Shown: positions 20,100-30,053, counted from the first letter of the stretch. The stretch is 64,000 nt of DNA from Pichia kudriavzevii (GCF_003054445.1 NC_042507.1:2418001-2482000); one strand, 5' to 3'. Notes: generated by a model not told the origin, from the letters alone. Made by a program: numbers and translations.

Positions 20100-21659
20100 T
20101 CAGTCAGTTTTTTCACCTTTGGAACTTTTGATTTCGTTTAATAATTGATTATATTTGTTGACTTTTGCCGATTTGAACCCCATTATGTTCAGGTTGGACT
20201 TACTAGGTTTTGAAGCTGCAGTTGTAGTGGCAGTAGTTGTTGTAGTTGTTGTAGTAGCGGCAGTTATAACGGGTGGGGGCGAACCTGCCAGAGTTTTACT
20301 CTTTGACGTGCTATTGAACCTTTTGTTGGAATCAGAAGGTGGAGTATTACTAGCCGGAATGGACGGGTAATGTTCTGTACTATCTTCTGATAACTTCAAT
20401 TGTGAAAGGGCAAAATCCTTGGAAGAGCTGTCAAAGTTATATGCTACAAAATTAATGTTAAGAATAGACATTGCCTTTTCAATTGCCTTGATTTCATTCT
20501 TCATGATTATCGCTATCCCTGGCATTTCTATCTTTACAATAGCAGCATATCTCTCAATCAAGTAGTCACGATTTGTTGATAGTACATGACCAATATTATC
20601 CAACTTAGATTCGTTAATAAAAGTTTGAATTGAATTCTCCATCTTTTTTATAACTTCAAAAATATCAGTAAAATATGCTTCTGCTTGGTCGAACATTAAT
20701 TGTGTGTCTGCTGTTTTTGAAATCAAGGTATCCAGAGAAGTTATTTGTGTTTTCAATTTTTTAAAGACCTCTACATCGGACATGTCCTTCGATACCAGCA
20801 GCTTTTCTTTATAAAGAAAAGATATTTCCAACACTTCCTTCTGTTCCAGTGTTTCAAGTTCATTATAGTGTTTGTTTAATTTAATATCAAGGAGAGATTT
20901 TGTCTCCAGCAACTGCTGGTTCACTAACTTCCTCTTCTTTCTTAAATGCAGTAACTCCCTTTCCATACGATCGATTTCATAAGAGAGCTCTTTCGACTCT
21001 TTGAGTAAGGAACTATAGGTTTCTCCTTCAGGTGAACTATCAATTATCTCATTTATATCTTGATTAATATCATGTTTTCTCTTTATCCAAACAAGAAACA
21101 TGTCGTACTTTTCCAACTTGGACTTTTTTTCCGATTGGTAGATTTCTCCTAAGGCATCATAAGTTCTACTTAACTCTCCTAACATCCTTATTATTTCTTT
21201 TCTAGTTACATCCAAAAGGTTATTTCCTGACTTTATGTACTTCTCATGCGAGTCAACCAGTTGAGGTAATGATTTATGGAGTATCATTTCTGCCTGGCCC
21301 TTTAGAAAAAGTATAGTATCATTATGCATTGGTAACATTGGTATGAACCCGGTGGCATTAGATTTATCTCCTAGCAACCTTTCATGTGAATCCTCCGATT
21401 CCGTTGTTGCCTCCAGGTTTCTTTTTTTCATAGTGACATACTGCATTATGGAAGATAGCATTGGCCATGCTGCATTCGCATCATCATTAGCATTCTTTCC
21501 TTCCCTACCAGCTTCCAGATCATCTAATTTGCCAAAAATATCTGTTGCTTTTGTCAAACGCTGGGCAGATGCTGACAATGCTAAAAACGAGTTAGTGACC
21601 AGCCCAAAATGGGGTAATCCACAATAAACATTTTACATACACTTCTTTTCGATAGGCAT
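20100..21659 (-). CDS. Unrecognised coiled-coil protein, two exons
   Basis: The long frame (20100-21580) has no usable ATG at its 5' end. A 60-base intron at 21581-21640 fixes this. Exon 1 (21641-21659) supplies ATG and MPIEKK, and the spliced junction completes a Ser codon followed by LSASAQRLTKAT, in frame, giving about 499 residues. The protein is mostly helical, with strong heptad-like coiled coil over about residues 120-300 and a Ser/Pro-rich tail. The tail holds a run of about ten Thr residues broken by Ala, encoded by an ACT/ACA microsatellite near 20215-20260. I do not recognise it with confidence. Its layout resembles yeast autophagy or trafficking coiled-coil proteins such as Atg28, but no specific motif supports this. 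It is convergent with SEN1 (67 bases between stops). Confidence 0.75.
21581..21640 (-). other. Spliceosomal intron in the coiled-coil gene
   Basis: On the minus strand the donor is GTATGT (21640-21635). The branch-point match is CACTAAC, and the acceptor TTTTTAG ends at 21581, about 11 bases after the branch adenosine. Length is 60 bases. Removal links an ATG exon in frame to an ORF that otherwise lacks one. Confidence 0.85.
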
Positions 21660-21929
21660 GTTTGTAACGGCGGCGTTATAGTAAATGGTGGGGTTTAGAC
21701 AAGAAAGTCCGACAGACAAAAACTCAACACGGGGCTTCTTGCGATAGAAAAAAAAAGATGAAGATTACAAGATTTAAGCAAAATTATAAAAAACATGGCC
21801 TTATATAGATCCATTATTAGAAAAAAAAAACATCGACATATACCACAGAAAAATGAGCAACTGTCTGCTTGAGTTGCATATATGGAGAGGGAGGAAAGTA
21901 GGTAAAGATAGGAAAACGGACTGGAAAAG

Positions 21930-22569
21930 TTAAATTTTATCACCCAGGCTTAGCTTGGTCGTAATATCGGAGGTACTTTCAATGATTTTTTTGAACTCTG
22001 CAAAAGAAAGTCTACCGTCTCCATCCGAATCTCCATCCATGATTGTTCGATCAACTAGTTGTTGAAGTTGGACATCATTCAAGGAATCTGCCACCATCAA
22101 ACGTAAAACTATGAATAATTCACCATTTGAAATAAACCCATCGTTGTCAATGTCATAGATTTTGAAAAGAAACCTGAGCTTGTCATCAACAGATCCCGCA
22201 GAGGAAAAAACTGACAATCCTGTAACAAACTCCTTGAAGTCTATATCTCCCCCCTTATTCTCATCAAATATGTCAATCACTCTTTTAGCCAATGGGTTCT
22301 GCCTTATTCCTGGAATAGCTAGAAACTCCTCCTTATCGATTGCACCGGAATTGTCTGTATCCAACTTCATGAATCTTTTGGCAAGACGATCGATTTCTTC
22401 AGATCCAACTGTCTCAATAAAGTGGTTGTTACAGGAAATTTAGTTAGTATGTCACTCTAGGAAATCTTGGAAAGACACTGACCCACTAAACTCGAAAAGA
22501 AACGGAAAAATACATACAGTTTGTACCTTCAGACAAGTCATCTAGTAAACTTGACGGTATATTCCCCAT
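21930..22569 (-). CDS. CNB1: Calcineurin regulatory subunit B, two exons
   Basis: Exon 1 (22518-22569) encodes [17 protein letters not shown]. Exon 2 (21930-22408) resumes with [22 protein letters not shown]. Together they give 176 residues, against 175 for S. cerevisiae Cnb1. Four EF-hands are intact: [36 protein letters not shown] and [12 protein letters not shown]. Gly2 in the MGNxxS context predicts N-myristoylation. Cnb1 binds and activates the calcineurin catalytic subunit in response to calcium, driving Crz1 signalling. Without the intron the N-terminal 31 residues would be missed. S. cerevisiae CNB1 also has an intron near its 5' end. Confidence 0.95.
22409..22517 (-). other. Spliceosomal intron in CNB1
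   Basis: 109 bases. The minus-strand donor is GTATGT (22517-22512), with an exact TACTAAC branch point and a CAG acceptor ending at 22409. The phase-1 junction joins ...EGTN to FGSEEIDRL, restoring the family-conserved sequence. Confidence 0.93.
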
Positions 22570-22774
22570 GTTGTCTCAATATGACGTTAGAAATCTTAAC
22601 CCTACATCAAAAACAAATAACGATAGAAACGTTGCAACAGTTTCTTCACTTATAAGTCATTCTTCAAGTTCGTGTTCGCTCTTATTATTTTACGATGCAA
22701 GTATTGCGCTTTTAAAACATTCTTTTCAATCCACTACCTTGATCTTGATAATCTACAACAGTATATACTTTTCT

Positions 22775-24727
22775 TTATTTAACATCTGTGTATCCCCTTG
22801 CAACACCTGTTCTTCCGTCCTCAACGAGCGCTCCTACAGAAGAGTCTTCCTGTGCGAAATCGCTTCCTAGGCCTGTCCACTCACGGTTTTGAAGGCCAAA
22901 GGCAGATGTGGAGACAGTCTTACCAACAGATAGAGTACCAGAGAACTTGTGGACAAGCTCAGTTTCGTCCTGCTTGCCTACTCCATTGGAATTCTTGAAA
23001 GCATTTTCTGTTTCAAGCTCAAGTTCCAAATGTCGAAGCTGGCGAAGCGGCTGGTTCATCTTTAACTTACCTGTAACAGGATCAAACTCAGGTGCATAAT
23101 CGTCATCATCGTCACCATTCTTCTGTTCGACGCTTTCCTCTTTAGCTGCAGTTTTGTTTAGTTTGTTGTCTTGCTCTTCTTCTCCTTCTCCTCTTTCAAG
23201 CAAAGCTTCAAAATCTGTGACCCATTTACCTGTCCATGTAACCTGCGGCATCAACGCCAATTTCAATTCGTATGGTGTAATTATCGGCTTATAATAATCA
23301 CCCCATGTATCAATAACAATACCAGATTGGTTGCATCCTAGAATACACCAACAATCGACGCATTCAAAATTTGCAAGTTTGGCCACGTTTGGCTTGCCCA
23401 CCACAAACATGTAATGCTTTTTACCAGCTTCAACAACAGACTTTACAATCTGATTCAATAGTGTTCTAGTGTGTGACAGGGATAGAGTGTTGACTAATAT
23501 TCCAACTGTAGAAGCACCTCTTGCAACTTGCATATTTCTGTACCTTTTCATCAAATTAGGGAATTGATCATGAACAAGCTCTACATCTAAAGGATCGACC
23601 ACATTTAGTGAACCAAATTTGGTTGATAAGAGCAATAGTCTTGCGTCGTGCGGCCTAGTTAGATGGAATAAGGAATACTGCTGTGTCAACCCATCAAATT
23701 TACTTGCATCCATGAAATTTTCGTCTTCAAAATCAACTGTTTCAAGGTACTCATAAATATCTTCCTGCTTTATACCTCTGATTATCCTGTTTGCAGTATA
23801 GATAGCTACCCCATCTTCATTTCCAAAAGAGACAGCATCAATTATTTTACTCTTTTTACCGGCTTTTTCATAATCGACTTCGGCTACTACCAAATTAGGA
23901 TACTCGTGCTTCAGTTGCTGGTGTAATTGAGTGAGGACATGGCTATAAGGAGTATCAGACATAATCGCTATTTTTTCTTCCTTTGCAGGATAGGTTGTTC
24001 TGAACGTTTGCACCAGCTTCCCAAAATCAATGTACGGTTTACCGAAAACATAGCACGATTGAATTTTGTCAACAGGATTCAAACATGCGTCGCCAAAATG
24101 AACCACTATATCTGCTTTCACGTGCTCTGCCGCAACTTCATCAATACAGCATGGTGAATAAGAAGTATCTGCTAATATCCAGACTTCTTGGTTATACTTA
24201 CTCTTATTTTTACATTTGGACCCACAATTACCACCACATGTTTTATTGTCCATTGTTTTCTCAGCCGATTCAATATCTCTAGACATGGACTGAGAGGTAT
24301 TGAAATCTATTTCTTCGGCCACCTGTTTAGGCTCAAGTTTGCCATGGTTGTAGTCATGAAAGTCCTTGTTTGCCTTATTTAAGTAGTCTTGCAAAATTTG
24401 GCAAACAATGGTAGAATCACAAACAAGTTCATCTGGGAATTGTAGTGAAACAAGCGGAAATTTAAGATCCCCTGTTCCTTCATCCCTTGAGTTCAAATAG
24501 TCAGCTAGCTGTTTTAAACTATAGTATTCATCTATAAAATTTCTAGTTTTCTCCACATTAATATCCGGATCGTTTACATAGGAAGGGCCTAAATGACGTC
24601 TCTTCTCTCGTAAAACTTTATCAGTTAAACCTTCAACTTTGGCAAATAAAGTTTCTTCTTCTTGTGCAGTTGACAGTGCTGGTGCTATTAATGCTTCTCC
24701 GGACGCTTCCATTGTATGATAAACCAT
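22775..24727 (-). CDS. DPH2: Diphthamide biosynthesis protein Dph2
   Basis: 650 residues; S. cerevisiae Dph2 has 534. It carries the Dph1/Dph2 family blocks: SLQFPDELVCDS, DTSYSPCCIDEVAAEHV, VVHFGDACLNP, FVVGKPNVAKLANF, and CWCILGCNQSGIVID. Near the C terminus is the Dph2-type REWTGLGSDF. With Dph1 it forms the radical-SAM-like iron-sulfur enzyme that transfers the 3-amino-3-carboxypropyl group from SAM to a histidine of elongation factor 2, the first step of diphthamide synthesis. Extra length comes from Cys/Lys-rich (about 160-180) and acidic (about 530-560) insertions. ATGs at codons 1 and 6 are both possible starts. The stop is 205 bases upstream of CNB1 on the same strand. Confidence 0.93.
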   Translation of the reverse strand: MVYHTMEASGEALIAPALSTAQEEETLFAKVEGLTDKVLREKRRHLGPSYVNDPDINVEKTRNFIDEYYSLKQLADYLNSRDEGTGDLKFPLVSLQFPDELVCDSTIVCQILQDYLNKANKDFHDYNHGKLEPKQVAEEIDFNTSQSMSRDIESAEKTMDNKTCGGNCGSKCKNKSKYNQEVWILADTSYSPCCIDEVAAEHVKADIVVHFGDACLNPVDKIQSCYVFGKPYIDFGKLVQTFRTTYPAKEEKIAIMSDTPYSHVLTQLHQQLKHEYPNLVVAEVDYEKAGKKSKIIDAVSFGNEDGVAIYTANRIIRGIKQEDIYEYLETVDFEDENFMDASKFDGLTQQYSLFHLTRPHDARLLLLSTKFGSLNVVDPLDVELVHDQFPNLMKRYRNMQVARGASTVGILVNTLSLSHTRTLLNQIVKSVVEAGKKHYMFVVGKPNVAKLANFECVDCWCILGCNQSGIVIDTWGDYYKPIITPYELKLALMPQVTWTGKWVTDFEALLERGEGEEEQDNKLNKTAAKEESVEQKNGDDDDDYAPEFDPVTGKLKMNQPLRQLRHLELELETENAFKNSNGVGKQDETELVHKFSGTLSVGKTVSTSAFGLQNREWTGLGSDFAQEDSSVGALVEDGRTGVARGYTDVK

Positions 24728-25025
24728 TCTCCCAATTAAAGTGAACTTGTCTAACTTATTAGTAACCTGATCAAAAAAAAATCTAATGACTTGAAATTTT
24801 CCATTCGCAATTTTTCTTCATTCGAGGAAGAAGTTTTTCATGGACAAAACTGTGGAAATGCTGTCTAAACCCAGGTAAACTTTTTCTTCACAGGGGATGC
24901 TAAGAGAGCTCTTTGGTGGTCTCGCTCTCTATTTTATGTTCAGAGATCAAGTCCTCAAGACAATAAAGAGATCTACTGTTTATCGTTCTCTAACTTCATC
25001 AACAAAAACTCAAATTAACAAGACA

Positions 25026-26111
25026 ATGTCCCGAATTGAACTTGGTCATACTGCTGATTATCATGTACATTTGAGACAAGGCGAAATGATGGAAGTTGTT
25101 ACTCCAGCAGTGAGAGAAGGGGGTATTTCCATAGCTTACATTATGCCTAATTTGACACCTCCCTTAACGGACATTGAAAGAGTGGCTCAGTACAAAAAAG
25201 ATTTACAAAAATTGGCACCAAAGACTACGTTCTTAATGACTTTTTATCTTTCCAACTTATTAACACCTGAAATTGTTGCAAGGGCAGCTGATGAAGGTGT
25301 TATCCGCGGTATCAAATGTTATCCAGCTGGTGTTACCACTAATTCCCAAGCAGGCGTGGATCCTAATGATTTTAGTGCGTTTTATCCTATTTTTAAAACA
25401 ATGGAGGAGAAAAACTTGGTTTTGAATTTACATGGTGAGAAGCCATCCGTTCATGATGGAGGTGAGGATATCCATGTGTTGAACGCTGAAGCAAAGTTTA
25501 TCCCTGCGTTATTCAAACTTCATGCTGATTTCCCTAACCTAAAGATTGTTCTTGAACATTGTACAACAAAGGCAGCTGTTGATGCCATTTATGAGATTAA
25601 TAAGGACCTAAAGGAAGGTGAAGAGCCAAAAGTTGTTGCATCATTAACTGCACATCATTTGTTCCTCACTATTGATGATTGGGCGGGTAACCCAATCAAC
25701 TTTTGTAAACCTGTCGCAAAACTGCCAGAGGACAGAAGAGCTTTACTATCAGCTGCTGTATCAGGTAAACCATTTTTCTTCTTCGGTTCTGACTCTGCAC
25801 CACATGATTTATCCAAAAAGGCAACCCATGTTGGTGTTTGCGCAGGTGTATACACACAACAATTTGCGATTGCTTATGTGGCTGAGATCTTTGATAAAGT
25901 GGGCAAACTGGATATGCTCAAAGACTTCGTTTCCACTTTCGGTAATAATTTTTATGGAATGGATGAATCCAAACTCGTTTGTAAGGACAGATGTGTTTTA
26001 GTGAAGAAAGATATAGAGATTCCAGATATCATTACTTTTGATCATAAGACTTTGAAGCTTGCGCCATTCAAGCCAGTTGAAAAGTTATCATGGACTACTG
26101 AATGGATCTAA
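25026..26111 (+). CDS. URA4: Dihydroorotase
   Basis: 361 residues from this ATG (MSRIELGHTADYHVHLRQG), against 364 in S. cerevisiae Ura4. It catalyses ring closure of N-carbamoyl-aspartate to dihydroorotate in pyrimidine synthesis. Zinc ligands are visible: the HVHLR motif, the GIKCYPAG segment with the carbamylated Lys, LHGEKPS, LEHCTT, and GSDSAPH with the catalytic Asp. I chose 25026 by family length. The frame is open further, to an ATG at 24897, which would add 43 residues rich in Arg/Lys/Ser/Thr and resembling a mitochondrial presequence. It is divergent from DPH2. Confidence 0.95.
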   Translation: MSRIELGHTADYHVHLRQGEMMEVVTPAVREGGISIAYIMPNLTPPLTDIERVAQYKKDLQKLAPKTTFLMTFYLSNLLTPEIVARAADEGVIRGIKCYPAGVTTNSQAGVDPNDFSAFYPIFKTMEEKNLVLNLHGEKPSVHDGGEDIHVLNAEAKFIPALFKLHADFPNLKIVLEHCTTKAAVDAIYEINKDLKEGEEPKVVASLTAHHLFLTIDDWAGNPINFCKPVAKLPEDRRALLSAAVSGKPFFFFGSDSAPHDLSKKATHVGVCAGVYTQQFAIAYVAEIFDKVGKLDMLKDFVSTFGNNFYGMDESKLVCKDRCVLVKKDIEIPDIITFDHKTLKLAPFKPVEKLSWTTEWI

Positions 26112-26222
26112 GGGAATTATGGCTTCTCACATTCTACGGTGCTAATACTGCTAATATTGTTATTATCGTTATTATTGTTAAGAAAAAAAAATATAGATAC
26201 GTGTATATATAACCTAAAAAGA

Positions 26223-28670
26223 TCAAACATTACCCAATAATATCATAAATTTTAAGTTTGGATCTTGACCGTCAGCGAAGGTACCATCTTCATTAAACAC
26301 ACACATGTTATTAGACTTCCAGCCCCAGCTTTGAGATTTTCCAAAGCGATTCGGCACAGAGAGAAAAGATGTTATTGTTGGAACCGCACGCCTGGATGGT
26401 GTGAAGATGACAAAGTACACTTGAATTTCATTCCTCTGATCTTCATAACTAATAATCGATTGTTTCTTGCTATCCTGCCTTTTGGTAACATTAGCAGATG
26501 TTTCAAAGGACAACGATGTTGTACTGTCATCAATTGACAAATCAAGTATATTCACACCCAACTGATCAACCATGGTGGTTCCACCCCTGTTTGATCCCAA
26601 AGATTCAATACTTGCAGTCGCTGTTGTTGTTGTTGTTTCTGATTGTAGCACTGTGAAGTGTTCCTTTGTATCGTACCTTTTAGGCTCAGTTTTATAATTA
26701 ATATTACCCGCAAATATATCTGGATTGATTGTGCCAGTTTTTCCAGAAGAGTTTGAGGAGCTACTATGTGCACGGTGCAAATAAACACCAATTTGATAGC
26801 TGTTTTTCTGAGGGATATAACTCTTTTGCAAATATAAATTCCAATATGACCCTGCATACCAAAATGTTTTGCCATAGACTCTTTTATCTGTAGGCAATTG
26901 GGAGACATTTGCAAATGAAATAGAAAACCTAAATGGCGGAATTCTTGTCCAATTATATGTCTTTTCCTCATATGTATTTACAGACTTAAAATCATTTCTC
27001 TGGGTAGTTTTGGTATCATTCTGATTTAGTTGATTATTTGCGCTAGTTGAAAAACTATTTTCTAGTAATATATTCAACTCTTTCGGTAGACCAGATAATG
27101 TTTCATCTTTAGATGGAATTCTAAACCAATTATGATGTTTCGAAGGTGGTTTACAACTAGTAAATATTTTGTCTGTTTGGGGTGAGTCAGAAGATCTTGT
27201 TATCATTGTTTCTAGTTGTACTGTTTGCCACAATGCTGCGTGTAATATATGGGGCTCGATATAATTGTTGCCATTGATGTCAAGCAAGTTTTCTAATTCT
27301 TGCAATTTATCAGGCTGGATATGACAGTAATGAATTTTTTCATTTAATACTTTTTTCAGGGGCTCAACATCATCAAATGAGCTAACATAATCATCCTTGT
27401 TACTGCTATTTTTTTTTTCAAGCCTTACCTCTATCAACTTAATAATAAACATACATCTATCCCACTCTGTTGGGACAAAAAAATAGTCCTCACCTACAAC
27501 TTCTGAAATTATAGAAGTGGGAACTGTATTCCACGCATCTGGACCCTTTTCCCACCCATCAGAACATAGTATCCCTTTACCATTCTCAATAATTCTTTGG
27601 CTGGCAGTACCATAATCAGAACTGATTGCAAACCTCAAATTATCCGCCAAATTTGACATATCCATATTTTTAACAATAAAGTCTGTCGCAGTACAAGAAA
27701 TGTCGGATAGCCCCAAATATTGGCCCATCTCAATCATATCGTAAGGGATTTTATATTCTTCCTTAAGATTTGCGGCACCATAAAGTCTTGAAATTGCTAG
27801 CTCAAAACTCTTCCGTTTAGAAGCCATATTCGTGTCGTCCAGATCATCAAATATTAATTCATAAGTCTTCCTGTAAGAGCAATCGCTTTCATCTTCAGAA
27901 TTAGTGTCTGAGTCCGAATTCAGGTCTGAGCACAAGTTCAAAGGGACAGAGTCACTATAATTAGAAGCTCGTAGTCTAGAAGTATTCCTCTGACGATTGA
28001 ATGGAGAAGACCAATTGAATAAGGATTTAAAATATGGACTTCGATCAAGAAACAGCTTATGTAATTTGTATTTCTTATTGAATGCCTTTATGATAACATC
28101 ATAATAATTACCTCTAATTAGTCCATTCAGTAAAAGATATTCTGGAATCCCAGGAGTATCGCAACAGCCATATGGGCATGTATATACTTCAGTTGCTTCG
28201 GTTGGAGTTTCATCACCGCGGTGGTTTTGAGAGGAAGCCCCATAAATGTATTGATTTCTCTCTGTTGTTATTGATGTAACCTCCCCCAATTGATCTAAGT
28301 TGTTCCCGTGAAGGGGTGTTGAATGGTTGTGAATATTACTTCTGTTCATTAAATTACTTTGCAGATCAAGAAGTTGAGAAGAAGACAAATTATGAAGCTC
28401 TTGAAACTGTTGGTTTATCTGTAACTGTTGATGGTTGTTAAAATTGTACTGCTGTAAAATTTCAAACTCAGAATACGGGACTCGACTTAAGGTGCCACTT
28501 GGGGACACAATCTCTTGTGTTGCTGGAGTCGATGGTCTGGTTCCAATTCTCCCTGTTACACCCGTCGTGGACCGACGAATTATGGGGGAAGACGAAAGAG
28601 AAGACACTATTGCAGGAGAGGTTTGATGTTGGGATAACGACATACCAGAGTCGTGACCACCGACAGACAT
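26223..28670 (-). CDS. BTB/POZ domain protein, germ-cell-less-like
   Basis: 815 residues. A Ser/Gln/Asn-rich N terminus (1-155) leads to a Cys motif (CPYGCCD, about 160-170). A BTB-like domain follows, starting YYDVIIKAFNKKYKLHKLFLDRSPYFKSL and interrupted by an acidic Ser/Asp-rich insertion. A BACK-like helical region follows (YLGLSDISCTATDFI...), then two beta-rich blocks near the C terminus (FWYAGSYWNLYLQK, IGVYLHRAHS, and FGKSQSWGWKS), which could be MATH-like. This order resembles fungal proteins annotated as germ-cell-less-like BTB proteins, possible Cullin-3 adaptors. I know no characterised S. cerevisiae orthologue. A (CAA/ACA) repeat gives a short Thr run near 26620. It is convergent with URA4 (111 bases between stops). 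Confidence 0.7.
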   Translation of the reverse strand: MSVGGHDSGMSLSQHQTSPAIVSSLSSSPIIRRSTTGVTGRIGTRPSTPATQEIVSPSGTLSRVPYSEFEILQQYNFNNHQQLQINQQFQELHNLSSSQLLDLQSNLMNRSNIHNHSTPLHGNNLDQLGEVTSITTERNQYIYGASSQNHRGDETPTEATEVYTCPYGCCDTPGIPEYLLLNGLIRGNYYDVIIKAFNKKYKLHKLFLDRSPYFKSLFNWSSPFNRQRNTSRLRASNYSDSVPLNLCSDLNSDSDTNSEDESDCSYRKTYELIFDDLDDTNMASKRKSFELAISRLYGAANLKEEYKIPYDMIEMGQYLGLSDISCTATDFIVKNMDMSNLADNLRFAISSDYGTASQRIIENGKGILCSDGWEKGPDAWNTVPTSIISEVVGEDYFFVPTEWDRCMFIIKLIEVRLEKKNSSNKDDYVSSFDDVEPLKKVLNEKIHYCHIQPDKLQELENLLDINGNNYIEPHILHAALWQTVQLETMITRSSDSPQTDKIFTSCKPPSKHHNWFRIPSKDETLSGLPKELNILLENSFSTSANNQLNQNDTKTTQRNDFKSVNTYEEKTYNWTRIPPFRFSISFANVSQLPTDKRVYGKTFWYAGSYWNLYLQKSYIPQKNSYQIGVYLHRAHSSSSNSSGKTGTINPDIFAGNINYKTEPKRYDTKEHFTVLQSETTTTTATASIESLGSNRGGTTMVDQLGVNILDLSIDDSTTSLSFETSANVTKRQDSKKQSIISYEDQRNEIQVYFVIFTPSRRAVPTITSFLSVPNRFGKSQSWGWKSNNMCVFNEDGTFADGQDPNLKFMILLGNV

Positions 28671-28877
28671 GAGTATGTGATGTGTTACATAAAATGTCCT
28701 CTAGGACTAGATAGGAGAGCAGAAATTGCAAACTTACGGAATGTTTTAGATAGGGCCGCCACCGCGTTTCACACCAGTTTGTTACTATCTAATAGTTGAA
28801 TTGTCGGTTATATTACAGATCGATTATTTATGTTTTTTACATCTGCATTATACACTATTCCGAGTAGCATTCTCTAC

Positions 28878-29276
28878 CTATTCGCAGAGGACCTCCCTCA
28901 TCTGAGAGGCAATCTCTAGGTCTTTCTTTGAATCCGCAGAAAGAGGATCGCCATCTTCCATGGCGCCTTCATCATTCACGTCTTGCATCCAGTAGAGATG
29001 TTTGGCACCCGAACTGAGAAAGGCAAGCATGTAAACCCTACCAGAGGTGCAAGAGTTGATTTTCTGCCAAACCACGTCTCCCTGGAAGACTAGCAATTCC
29101 TCAGTTTCAGCGGACGTACTATCACGTGGCCTCCACACGAAGGAGTAGCACCCGTCGCCCTCGGGACTATTATCCACAATGATTTCACCCGGTGTCGGCA
29201 AAGGTATGTACTTTTGTAATGCTTCGTTAAATGAAACCTGGCCTGCGTTGAATCTCAGAGGCAATGATACTGGCAT
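28878..29276 (-). CDS. RPN13: Proteasome ubiquitin receptor Rpn13
   Basis: 132 residues from the ATG at 29276. An in-frame ATG at 29351 would add 25 hydrophobic residues unlike the family, so I reject it. The body is a Pru domain: LRFNAGQVSFNE, PTPGEIIVDN, YSFVWRPRD, VFQGDVVWQKI, SGRVYMLAF and LYWMQD. This is a pleckstrin-like fold that binds ubiquitin and docks on Rpn2 of the 19S regulatory particle. Like S. cerevisiae Rpn13 (156 residues), it ends soon after the Pru domain and lacks the Uch37-binding DEUBAD domain of animals. It is divergent from the CinA-like gene. Confidence 0.88.
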   Translation of the reverse strand: MPVSLPLRFNAGQVSFNEALQKYIPLPTPGEIIVDNSPEGDGCYSFVWRPRDSTSAETEELLVFQGDVVWQKINSCTSGRVYMLAFLSSGAKHLYWMQDVNDEGAMEDGDPLSADSKKDLEIASQMREVLCE

Positions 29277-29513
29277 CTTGGTTGTTTGTGGGTATAATAA
29301 AATGAATGAGAAATCTTGTTTGTCTAGGGGTACAAAAAGATGGATTTTCATGTACGAGGACTAGCTCAAAGAGTGAGAAATTCATGTCGCTGAAAGTAGA
29401 GTTAATGTGCCAAGCTGAATAAGTTGATGACACGATAAGTTTTTAGACCGGAGAACCCGGAGTGGTCTTCTTCTGCGCTCAGCTATCTAAGACAATCACC
29501 AGCTAGCTCGACA

Positions 29514-30053
29514 ATGAACTTCCCACCTGAAGAAGTCCAGGAGTTAGTAAGAGAGATTGCCGACATTCTTGTTGCAAGAAATCAAACTGTCTCTGTCAGT
29601 GAAGGTGCTTGTGGTGGTTTGTTAAGTGCTTATCTAATTGCAATACCAGGGGCTTCTAGGTTCTTTGATGGTGGACGTTTGATTTACAGTTTGAAATCAA
29701 GATTGAAGCTTTCTGGTTGGAATGAGGAGCAAATAAAAAGCTACACTGGTCCGAGTGAGCAAGTTGCTCTGAAAATGGCCAGGAATTTGCGTATTGAATT
29801 TGGATCCACTTACGTCCTATCTGAAACCGGTTATGCAGGACCATCAACAAACGTTGGGTTGGATAATAATAGTATCAATGACGAAGATGCGAAGGTGGGA
29901 ACAGTTTATATAGGAATTGCTGGTCCCAAATGGAATCGTTCTTGTGAGATTTCTACAGACTCCCAAGACAGGTCTATTAATATGCAATTGTTTGCTAAAT
30001 ACACGTTGAAGTTTTTTTTGGAAAATTTGAAAAATGAGCAAGAAGGCAAATAA
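29514..30053 (+). CDS. CinA C-terminal-domain protein (eukaryotic subfamily)
   Basis: 179 residues covering one CinA_C domain. Landmarks are SVSEGACGGLLSAYLIAIPGASRFF, GGRLIYSLKSRLKLSGW, GPSEQVALKMA and VLSETGYAGP, then a GTVYIGIAGP block. Bacterial members (PncC) hydrolyse nicotinamide mononucleotide to nicotinic acid mononucleotide. Here the bacterial AESCTGG signature reads SEGACGG, so the usual serine is not at its position; enzymatic activity is therefore doubtful. I know similar variants from other fungi and plants. No targeting signal is apparent. Confidence 0.8.
   Translation: MNFPPEEVQELVREIADILVARNQTVSVSEGACGGLLSAYLIAIPGASRFFDGGRLIYSLKSRLKLSGWNEEQIKSYTGPSEQVALKMARNLRIEFGSTYVLSETGYAGPSTNVGLDNNSINDEDAKVGTVYIGIAGPKWNRSCEISTDSQDRSINMQLFAKYTLKFFLENLKNEQEGK

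Noticed and set aside
21700-21725. AAGAAAGTCCGACAGAC resembling a conserved element of RNase P/MRP RNA
   Set aside because: The 270-base gap between CNB1 and the coiled-coil gene is short for such an RNA, and the other conserved elements are not visible.
29277-29351. In-frame N-terminal extension of Rpn13 from an upstream ATG
   Set aside because: It would place 25 unrelated hydrophobic residues before the Pru domain. The ATG at 29276 gives the family-standard start.
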